Below, piece after piece: positions 25,798-35,725 of a stretch of DNA of 64,000 nt (within the stretch, counting starts at the first letter, position 1; each line of letters begins with the position of its first letter). The stretch is from NCBI RefSeq assembly GCF_017654505.1, contig NC_054539.1, forward strand, positions 73,114,913 to 73,178,912. Direction: 5' to 3'. The position numbers and the translations under genes were made by a program. The notes beneath the pieces are model-generated. The model saw only the letters and a program-made list of their open reading frames with translations. It ran no database searches and was not told where the DNA came from. This DNA comes from Polyodon spathula. Its lineage: Eukaryota > Chordata > Actinopteri > Acipenseriformes > Polyodontidae.

Positions 25798-25925
25798 TAC
25801 CCTATAGAATTAACTCATTTTGCTTCATAAAGTCAAGTGAAACCTGCTGAATAATGTTTTGTAGTTTTTCATATACTAAATGAAAAACTGACAAATTTGA
25901 AAATGTGATATTTCGAAATACTGTA
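25798..25925. repeat. Partial copy of the 29476-29812 MITE family
   Basis: Shares CCCTATAGAATTAAC, GAAACCTGCTGAATAATG and AATGAAAAACTGACAAAT in the same order as the element at 29476-29812, but lacks its terminal inverted repeats. A truncated or diverged relative. Confidence 0.75.
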
Positions 25926-26118
25926 CTACTACAGTAGTCTGCAGCTAAGAGAACGCTCCTCAGGAAGCAAACAAAGTGTTCTTGAACACGGAGTTAGCCA
26001 CCAGACACAACATGAATCAATAAATAAATACATTTGTATTACTTATCATGATATTATTAAAAATAAAGATTATTGTTATTATTTTGAAGTGATGAGTTGC
26101 ACTTGTGGAAATCAGAAT

Positions 26119-26322
26119 ACAGCAGCAGCTTGTACTTCACATGTACCGCTCACATCTCTGTAATGTGTAGCAGCAGCTTGTTTTTCACATGCACCTCTTA
26201 TGTCTCTGTAATGTGTAGCATTAGCGTGTCCTTCACATGCACCTCTCATGTCTGTAATGTGTAGCCTCAGCTTGTTCTTCACGTGCACCACTCGTGTCTC
26301 TGTTATGTGTAGCAGTTGGCTG
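26119..26322. repeat. Minisatellite, 48-bp unit, about 4 copies
   Basis: The unit resembles AGCTTGTTCTTCACATGCAC followed by CTCTCATGTCTCTGTAATGTGTAGC. Copies are about 80 to 90 percent alike by eye. The minus strand is open with a 16-codon repeating pattern because 48 is a multiple of three. Confidence 0.9.
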
Positions 26323-26479
26323 CACTTGTCCATGTGTTCATGCTCTAGTCAGTTTGTTAAACCAACCACTGGAAAATCATGTTCAGGGTCTGACATCAGT
26401 TTTCCACTGAGTGCTTGAAAATCTGTCACTTTCTTTTACATATGCAGTTCTTAAAAGTTGCATTTAAATGTCAGCCTGA

Positions 26480-26690
26480 CTGTCTCCACACTGTAACTAA
26501 AAACATTAGTAAATGAGTAAGAGCATCTGCAATTGCTTTTCCAGGACGGGTAATTTGTTTACACCAAAACTGGAGCCGTATCAATACTGCAAGCCAAATG
26601 AACTCCTGGCTAAGAGCCTGACGTAATCCTCTGTTATTGACAGAATCAAGTGCACGATGATAGGGTGCTGATACAACTTCATGTGCTGTG
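26480..26690 (-). pseudogene. Faint retroelement RNase H-like trace
   Basis: The minus-strand frame reads NRGLRQALSQEFIWLAVL and ends KQITRPGKAIADALTHL. This resembles the end of the RNase H region of DIRS/Ngaro-type elements (...VPGK.N.IADALSR). The similarity covers about 45 residues and no flanking domain could be extended, so this is a weak call. Confidence 0.35.
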
Positions 26691-26984
26691 ACCAAAAACA
26701 TATGAATTTATACAGAAGCATCACTTTTTTGGTTAAAATATGAACAATTTGTGTTTCACAGAAGATAAAAGTTGAAGGAATGTTTACATTTACAAGGTTA
26801 CTATACCGAAAACTGTAACAGTACCTTAAATTACTGTAGTTGTAAAAGGTCAACATGGAACTGCATTTGTACTTTAATGGGAAGGAATGTGTTTGATAGT
26901 GTTATTTTCTTCATTGTTATGTCATAGATATTTACACTGGTAGTTCTTGAAGTATTTCCAAACTGGTTCTAAATAGTCTTAGGG

Positions 26985-27119
26985 GTAACACTTTAATCAC
27001 TTTACCGCATGTATAAGGCATGCATTCATACCCTCTTACTTGCTCACTAGGGGATTATGAGAAGTGTTCATTCATGCTTGAATGCATGCCTTATACATGC
27101 GATCAACATCATGTGTTAC
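26985..27119. repeat. Small palindromic element (MITE-like), about 135 bp
   Basis: Left arm GTAACACTTTAATCACTTTA then CCGCATGTATAAGGCATGC (26985-27030) is nearly the reverse complement of 27078-27119. The GCATGTATAAGGCATGCATTCA core matches exactly. It starts GTAACAC and ends GTGTTAC. Confidence 0.8.
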
Positions 27120-28463
<1,344 letters not shown>

Positions 28464-28494
28464 TGGAGGGACGGACAGACGGATGGATGGACGG

Positions 28495-29255
28495 TTGCCG
28501 AAATTGGACATTTGCCGTAATGCCCAGGCAGTTGGCGAAGGGCCCAGCTGCAGCGGGCAGATGCTGAATCAGCTTTGAATTTTGTGTCATTTTGGCATCT
28601 GCCCAGGCAGTTCATCAGCTAGTTCATCATCTGCCCACAGCCACCCTGGCTAATGGCAAAGAAAGACTTAACTGTGATTATTAGTCTCTTGCTGATAATG
28701 AATGATCTCTGATTCAAACAACATTTGTATTGTATTACTGCAATAAGAATAAAATAAAACATTGTTGCATTTTATTCTGCACTCCCCCCATCCCCACTTA
28801 CTCTTACCTCTATACCTAACCCATGATGAAAATATACTAGTTCTGTTGCTATAGCGTTTTTAGAAAGTGTTTAAGTTATTTAAATAAACATCGCAACGGG
28901 TGGCTTGGTGGCAGTGCGCTTTTGCTGTTAAAGGCAACAAAGGTAATTCACTCTCTATTTGTATTATACTGTATCTGTTAAAAATCCTTCTTCGCCCGTG
29001 TGGCTGTGGGCAGTTGACCAGCCAGGGCAGATGCCGAAATTACTTTGAAGCGAATTCGGCAACTGCCCACCGTAGCTGGGCACTTCGCCAACTGCCCGGG
29101 CATTACGGCAAGTTAAGAGTCTTTCTTCGCCATCAGCCCGGGTGGCTGTGGGCAGCTGACGAACTGCCCGGGAAAATGCCGAAATGACATAAAATATAAT
29201 GCTAATTCGGCCCCCTGCAGCCCAGGAATTACAGCAACTGCCCGAATTCGGCAAT
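28495..29255. mobile_element. GC-rich foldback element with modular inverted ends
   Basis: A block of about 175 bp at 28495-28671 (TTGCCGTAATGCCCAGGCAG, TTGGCGAAG, CTGCCCACAGCCACC) recurs in reverse complement at 29115-29255. A further related reversed copy sits at 28984-29114. The outermost ends read TTGCCGAAATTGG on the left and CGAATTCGGCAATGG on the right, so the whole can fold back. The 310-bp centre is AT-rich and codes for nothing recognisable. No transposase or clear target duplication is visible. It may be a non-autonomous foldback transposon; the family is unknown to me. Confidence 0.6.
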
Positions 29256-29276
29256 GGTCCATTACAGACATATGTT

Positions 29277-29279
<3 letters not shown>

Positions 29280-29310
<31 letters not shown>
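29280..29310. repeat. (CA)n microsatellite
   Basis: About 15 CA units. Confidence 0.97.
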
Positions 29311-29317
<7 letters not shown>

Positions 29318-29475
29318 ATTACTCCAGAGTGCATTTCATGAATCCCATTATCTTTGTACAGTGTTATTTCAGTTTGTGAGAGTCTTCAGTGTACGGGCAG
29401 CTATATTTGGGATTGCTTTCAACATACTGAGGAGCTAGAAGATTTTGCTTTGATAATTGGCCATTGGAACACCTA

Positions 29476-29812
29476 CAGCTAAGGCCAAAAGTTTTGCATC
29501 ACCCTATAGAATTAACATATTTTGCTTAATAAAATTGAATGAAACCTGCTGAATAATGTTTTGTTAACATGTTGAATTACGTACTGCTTTGAAGCTTTCC
29601 ATATACGTAATGAAAAACTGACAAATCAAACATGAACTACTGTACAACTATTATGGCTTCTGTTAAACTTTTGTGATATTATTTTTTTAGTTCCTTTGAT
29701 TATATGATGTTAAACGAAAGATCTGAATTATGTTCATATAGGTTTTTTTTTTTTATTTTATTTAGTCTCAATCCTAAAATTCTAGGTGTTGGAAAGCTTT
29801 TGGCCATAGTTG
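29476..29812. mobile_element. 337-bp Tc1/mariner-like MITE with TA target site
   Basis: Terminal inverted repeats: the left end starts CAGCTAAGGCCAAAAGTTTT, and the right end in reverse complement starts CAACTATGGCCAAAAGCTTT; both then run to C-rich CACC. TA dinucleotides flank at 29474-29475 and 29813-29814, the target duplication of Tc1/mariner elements. There is no coding capacity, so it would need a transposase from elsewhere. A truncated relative lies at 25798-25925. Confidence 0.8.
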
Positions 29813-29814
29813 TA

Positions 29815-31454
29815 GAGTGAGAGCCAGCTTTAAGATCTTACTTTGGCTTATGCAGTTGTGGAGATTATCTGTAATGCACTTTATGTAGCTTGGTAGGTGT
29901 CCATTAGTTTCAAACCCTTTTCTTCAAGAAGACGATCTCATTTTGCTGCCCATCAGCACAGTATTCAAGCACCTATTTCATTGCCAAGCACCAAGTAGAA
30001 AGACGATTACAGCATTTGAATTTTATAAAATGGAACATAATCTTTAAAATGTCTTGAGTTTGCAGTTTTAAAGGAAGAGATGGATTTGCAGCTGCAGTGA
30101 TAGTCTGATACTGTAGGCCTGCAAATGGTCAGAAGATGAACTGATAAACAAACTAACAGGTTTTCTTTAAGCACACAGTACACCTGCTGCAAAGTTCCTT
30201 CCTTTAAAGAACTGATGTATGATTGCCGGGGATACTGTTGGATGGTGCAGTCCGTCTGATCTGTGTTCATATTTCAGCACACTATCAGTGCAAGATTACA
30301 AGGTTGTTCTGGTGATTTTGCTGTACTTTTGTTGCTGTGGGTTTCCAAAATAGATTTAGTTATTTTTCTGTTTTTACATTTAAACACATCGTTCTTAAAA
30401 CCATGCATATGTGCTGGCAACGCTCCATCATAAGATTGCAAGTGTGGAGACAATTAGATTTCACTTTTTTATAATGTAGGTTAAAACTAATGTAAAACTT
30501 ATTTTAGTAATAGGTTTGTGCATTAAAAACAAGTCTATATTCAGTAGTTCCATGATTAGTAAAACAATTATATTACTACAAAAAATAATATTTAAACATT
30601 AAAAGGTATTGTCTAAATCCAGCAAAAATTCACCCAGGTGATTTTGTTTTCTCTGGGAGCAACTGAAATATAAAATAGGGCAATGACATTTATAGCAGCC
30701 AAGTGAACAAGTCTGTTAGTGTTTCCTCAAGGTCAGTCTAACACAACGGGAAAGGCATAATTCCTTTATTTTATTTTACAGCGTTATGGAGGGTTATGGC
30801 GTGCTGGCAAACTAAGAGCATTTAGCCTATTGTGCCATCATCATTTGGAAAGGAAGGAGAGGGATATTTAGGTGGTGTTCTTTAAAATCATTTTCATATT
30901 TATTAAAAAACTTAAAAACACTCAAAGATATAATGTAAAATGTTTCAGTTACTTTCACCTTATTTTCAGTCTAAAGTGTGTGTATTTAAACACACATATC
31001 TGAGCATGTAATCTAAAGTTATATGTTTGAGTGGACCTGACCTTCTCATTTACAATGAGGCAGCCAGGCCTGTTCCTTGTCCTGCTCTCCACATTGTTAA
31101 ACATTGACAACACATGGTTAACCATATTGAGCCGTTTTCCTGTTTCTGTTCTTCCCCTCATACTGTGATTGTAGCCATTTCAAACACACTGCAAGTAATG
31201 AAAGCTCTGAACTAGAATAGAACCTCAACCCAAGTGGCATACAATAGCAGGGACCAGTATGCTTTTTTAGATGTGCTGCATTTTAATTTTTGGCTGAAAA
31301 CAGCTCATTTTACTGTGTTTATAAGTGCTACCCTACCTGACCACTGCAGATTAACCACACAGCTTACAAATATATGCAGCCTTTTCCATCATAGCAAACG
31401 AACAATGTATTTCCATAGATGTGTAATAATGGAAAATACTTCAATTTATCTGAT
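29815..31454. other. No recognisable feature
   Basis: AT-rich unique-looking sequence with short open frames only and no repeats longer than homopolymers. Confidence 0.55.
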
Positions 31455-31949
31455 GGTTCTCTTTCAAGAACGAAATGTAACCGTTACCGTTTGGGTGTTT
31501 ACCTCCTTAAGACGGGTATCCTCAGCATGATATCCCAGAGCTGCTGTCTGAGCCTGTGACGCAGTCATGGCCTGTCCCCGAGGGCCATTATTCAAGACTG
31601 ACTTGATCGGATAGCCTTGTTCAGAGAAGTACATAGGTGTTTCTGTCTGTATATTGTGCTTTTACAAAAATTATAGTAATATTTTAACTAATCGTTGTAA
31701 TAGTTTTTACTAATTACGTGTATTGTGTGCATTACAGCCTGTTGCTTGTTATTGTTGTTCCCATTGCGGCCTTGTGCCCCGTGTGAAGCCAGCGGCTTCC
31801 CAGGGATCGGTTGACTTTGTGCTCCCCCCAAGGCTGCATAACTCCGACTGGAGGTTATTTGAAATCTTGTTTTTTGCTTTTTAACACCATACGAGACGTT
31901 TCATATTATATATGTAGTTGTTGAATTACTATTTTTTGTCTGCTATAGA

Positions 31950-32165
31950 GCTGTCCCAAGGTCAAGCCCTGTATAAGCAGAGGCTGTCCAAATGGACAGG
32001 GTCAGGACTGCCTATGAGCTGGCCAACTTGCCCCCTCCACAAAAGCTCACTGCCCATTCCGCCATGGCAACTTTGTGGGCTTTATTCCAAGTTGCATCTG
32101 TCATAGACATTTGCAATGCAGGTTGTGGGCTACTCCTTATACCTTTTCAAGCATTGAACAGTAAG
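31950..32165 (+). pseudogene. DIRS tyrosine recombinase C-terminal fragment
   Basis: One plus-strand frame contains RVRTAYELANLPPPQKLTAH, then ALFQVASVIDICNAGCG. This matches the corresponding minus-strand region of the larger DIRS copy (near 42280-42440). In active elements this enzyme integrates circular DNA by tyrosine recombination. Only the stretch before the catalytic Tyr remains readable, and the frame is lost after about 32150. Confidence 0.65.
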
Positions 32166-32204
32166 GCTCCAACTCCAGACCAGGTTTGCATACATTTCTT
32201 TCTT

Positions 32205-32570
32205 TTCTTTTTGTTAATTAATGCTCTCGCTTCTCCTGTACCTGTCTGTTTTCACCTCCCTCTCAACACCACCCTCTACCGTAGCCATTTCTACTCATTC
32301 TCCTCTACTCTTCCCTACCACGACTAACTTTAATACCCCTGTAAACCCCTCCTCTCATTCCTTTCCTCTCCCTGCTGCTACAAATCTAACTCCTCTAACC
32401 TGCTTTCCCTGCCTCTCCGCCCCCTCACTCTCTCTGATGCCCTCTGGAATTGTCGCTCGGCTTCCAACAAAGCTGACTTTATGTCTGCCTTTGCCTCTCC
32501 CCTCTCTCTTGGCTTCCTAGTCCTCACAGATACATGGATCTCCCCTGGTAACACTACCACTCTAGCCGCC
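32205..32570 (+). pseudogene. LINE (L2/CR1/Rex1-type) 5' fragment with start of endonuclease
   Basis: A pyrimidine- and Pro/Ser/Thr-rich stretch leads into a plus-strand reading of LWNCRSASNKADFMSAFA, then LVLTDTWISPGNTTTLAA. This is the beginning of the apurinic-type endonuclease domain of L2/CR1/Rex1 LINEs (WN.RS..NK...; LTETW). The sequence stops abruptly at the DIRS terminal repeat. Having the 5' part without the 3' part is unusual for a LINE copy. Confidence 0.7.
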
Positions 32571-32599
32571 CATGTACATTTCGTACTTGAAAGGGAACT

Positions 32600-32709
32600 T
32601 TAGGTTATTATCATAACCCTGGTTCCATGAAATAGAAATGTAACCTTAAATCCATACTGTAATAGTTACATTTCTATTTCAGGGAACCCGGGTTATGATA
32701 ATTGCCTAG
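32600..32709. repeat. Palindromic DIRS terminal repeat pair
   Basis: Left arm 32600-32647 (TAGGTTATTATCATAACCCT, GGTTCCATGAAATAG) is the reverse complement, with few changes, of right arm 32661-32709. It closely matches the palindrome at 41754-41998. Confidence 0.85.
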
Positions 32710-33864
32710 CATTTTCTTTAGCTCAAAAAGACAGCAACATGTTGTGTAGACCTATAGTTTATATTAATCTGTTAATGTATGTTATTAGAGCAAGCAGCAC
32801 AAAATGACCTTGTATCTCCTTTTTATTTTTTTTTGTAAATGTTTTTTGTACAAATGTCTGGCTCTTTAAACAACTTTATGTTTAAGCATTCAAATGTTTC
32901 TCTGTTTGTTTTCGAATTTAAAATACTATCGACAAGCTACAGTATGTTTTATAGTTACTATCCAGAATCCCTATAAATACCAGCTGAATACTCCATGTGA
33001 ACGTGGAAATTGATCTCCAAAAAAAAAAAGCACAATCTGTCGATACTAATGCTGTACTGAAGTGTCACATCTCAGTTTGTTTAGTGCACAGTCTTGTAAA
33101 ATGGACACTTCTAATTTAAACAGTTGATAGAGTACAGTGCACCTACAGCACCGGTAGTGCAGTTTCAATGACAATCACACTTACAACCATCTGCAGACAA
33201 CACAAGGGCTTTATCCCATTGGAATTAGTAAATAATAAATTACAGGTAGGTTGCATGAAAATATGGTCTCACTGAGTGAATTCAGAATATGGTGCTGCAT
33301 TGTGCCTGCATTAATTGTGGTAAATAAAAAAAGGCAGACGGCTATTGAAAAACAGATTTTTTTTCTCCCAGTGCTGTATGAAGTCTGACATAGCAGTATG
33401 GAATGTATTTTTATTACTTGGAAAATTATTTCTTGACTGTAGTTGCATTGTTTACAGCAGATTAAGCTTGCATTCTCTGTCCATTATTGGCAGTAGTATT
33501 TCTTATTTTTGGCTACATTTCTGTAGCTTTGGCAGGAACAGAGGGCTGCGGACAAGTTAGTAGTTCAGAACTCAGGGTTTCCTTGTTAAACCTGCTTTGG
33601 GTTGATTTATTTTTAAGTTTCAGTGTCAAGGTGTTTGGTTTAATGATGAGCTATGACTGAAGGGTTGCTAGTCTGATCTTTAATCAATAAAAGACCCTGA
33701 AAGACCTCTAGAAAGGACATCACCTAAAGCATTTATTATTTATTATTGAGACAGTGCTATTGGATTGCATTACAGTAAGCGGCACACTGCATTCTTTAGT
33801 TGAACAGAAAGTGGCATTGTTTGCACAGCTAGATTATTTACTGTTTGTAATTGTGTTATAGATA
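32710..33864. other. No recognisable feature
   Basis: Unique-looking AT-rich sequence without coding or repeat structure beyond short homopolymers. Confidence 0.55.
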
Positions 33865-33866
33865 TA

Positions 33867-35138
33867 CACTGAGTGTACAAAACATCAGGAACACCTTCCT
33901 AATATTGAGTTTCACCCCCTTTTGCCCTCATAACAGCCTCAATTCATCAGGGCATGGATTCTACAAGGTGTCGAAAGCGTTCCACAGGGATGCTGGCCCA
34001 TGTTGACTCCAATGCTTCCCACAGTTGTGTCAAGTTGTCTGGTAGTGGATCTCTACTTCGAATAGCTTGTTCCATCTCATCCCACAGATGCTCAATTGGA
34101 TTGAGATCTGGTGACTGGGCAGGCCACTGCAGTAAGCTGAATTCACTGTCATGTTCGTGAAACCATTCCTGGGCAATCCTAGCCTTGTGGCATGGGGCAT
34201 TATCCTGCTGAAAAAAATCCATTAGCAGATTACATGAAGGGATGCACCTGATTGACAGTGATGTTCAGATATCCTGTGGCATTCAAACGTTGCTCCACGT
34301 TTATCAAGGGGCCCAATATGTGCCATGAAAACACACCCCACACCATCACACCACCACCACCAGCCTGCAATGTTGACACGCGGCATGAATGATGCATGTA
34401 CTCATGTGGTTTTCTCCATACCCTAGTCCTCCCATTAGCGTGAAACAGCAGGAACCGGGATTCATCAGACCAGGGAATGTTTTTCCAATTCTCCAGTGTC
34501 CAGTGTTTTCGTTCCTTAGTCCACTGCAACCGCAGTTTCTTGTGTTTTGCTGAAAGAAGTGAAACTCTGTTAGGTCGTCGACTGCCATACCCCATTCGTG
34601 TCAAGGTAAGACGAGTTGTGCATTCTTTTATGGGTCTTTTGGCACCAATGTTGTACTGGACTGTCAGTTGACTAACTGTAGCCAGTCTGTTGCTTTGCAC
34701 AATTCATGTCAGCCTCCTTTGGCCTCTTTCATCAATAAGCTGTTTTCGACCACTGGCCTGCCGTTGGCTGGATGTCCTTTGGGTGGTGGACCATCCTTGA
34801 TACACACGGGAAACTGCTGAGCATGAAAAACCCAGCAGCGTTGCAGTTCTTGACACACTCAAACCGGTGCACCTGGCACCTACTACCATACCCCGTTCAA
34901 AGGCACTTAAATCTTTTGTCTTGCCCATTTACCCTCTGAATGGCACACATACACAATCCATGTCTCAGTTGTGTCAAGGCTTAAAAATCCTTCTTTAACC
35001 TGTCTTCCCTTCATCTACACTGATTGAAGTGGATTTAACAGGTTACATCAATAAGGGATCATAGCTTTCACCTGGATTCACCTCATCAGTCTATTTCATG
35101 GAAAGAGCAGGTGTTCCTAATGTTATGTACACTCAGTG
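33867..35138 (-). mobile_element. Tc1-type DNA transposon, nearly full length (1272 bp)
   Basis: The ends are 30-bp inverted repeats: the left starts CACTGAGTGTACAAAACAT; the right, in reverse complement, starts CACTGAGTGTACATAACAT; 28 of 30 positions match. TA dinucleotides flank at 33865-33866 and 35139-35140. The interior carries one transposase gene on the minus strand, broken by one stop and one frameshift. Length, ends and target site are those of Tc1/mariner elements common in fish. Confidence 0.95.
33947..34928 (-). pseudogene. Tc1-type transposase, one stop and one frameshift
   Basis: The transposase cuts out and inserts the element by binding its inverted repeats. It starts at the ATG at 34926-34928 (MGKTKDLSAFERGMVVG), with a helix-turn-helix DNA-binding region, then a GRPR-like basic stretch (ASGRKQL). 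A TGA at 34704-34706 interrupts it in frame; related proteins have Arg here, so CGA to TGA is the likely change. The catalytic part shows WSDESRF (first Asp), GGGGVMVWG, QQDNAPCH (second Asp) and [10 protein letters not shown] (Glu). Between VHPFM and FFQQDNA (34223-34232) the frame shifts with a small apparent deletion. I count 36 residues between the second Asp and Glu, not the usual 34. It ends at 33947. Confidence 0.93.
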
Positions 35139-35140
35139 TA

Positions 35141-35689
35141 TATAATGCAGTATACTGTATACAGTAACATTTTACATTTGTTTGGCTGCCAAAGTAAACT
35201 ACTTAACTCTAGACTTGTTCAATATAATGTAGACTAAAATTGAGTTTGTGTTAAAACTGTCTGTAACACTTTAAAATAATTGTGGCAAATTCATATGTGG
35301 GTCAAAGCGTCGTTGTGATGTTGTGTACATCACCAGTGGGATATAAGTAGAGCAAATACAGAATAATTGCTGATTGGGAATTGGCTGTTACTGTGCTTAG
35401 GCAGCAACCTGGCCTCATTTGGGTGAGTGAAGTTTAGTAGAAAAGAGACAGTGTGGCGAGGGTCAGATGTAAATCTGAGTCAGTAGAGAAGTCTTCAGAT
35501 ATCAGTGTTCTGTGATACTACTGTGCATACCTCATTTTCAGTTTGCAGCACCTAAAAGATACAAATTAAAAGCAGAACTATAGACAAACTGATTGAAACT
35601 TGCATTGTGGAAAATAATCTTCAGATTCTGCAAAATGATGTGACATGTGCTGTCTTCCTGACGTTCCTTGTATGACCTACTTGTGTCAG

Positions 35690-35725
<36 letters not shown>

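Larger units (their letters stand above)
31455..32709 (+). mobile_element. Internally deleted DIRS-type retroelement
   Basis: The terminal sequence at 31465-31600 (AAATGTAACCGTTACCGTTT, then CCAGAGCTGCT and GAGCCTGTGAC) matches the ends of the larger DIRS copy at 41754-44890. Leader and early ORF1 sequence (TTGTGCCCCGTGTGAAGCCAG) follows to about 31880. The next recognisable piece, from about 31950, is already the carboxy-terminal recombinase, so gag, RT, RNase H and most of the recombinase are missing. A LINE fragment occupies about 32205-32570, and a palindromic pair of terminal sequences closes the copy at 32600-32709. Confidence 0.75.

Noticed and set aside
21022..26322. Tandem repeats as a possible CRISPR array
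   Set aside because: Units are contiguous with no unique spacers, and the host is a eukaryote.
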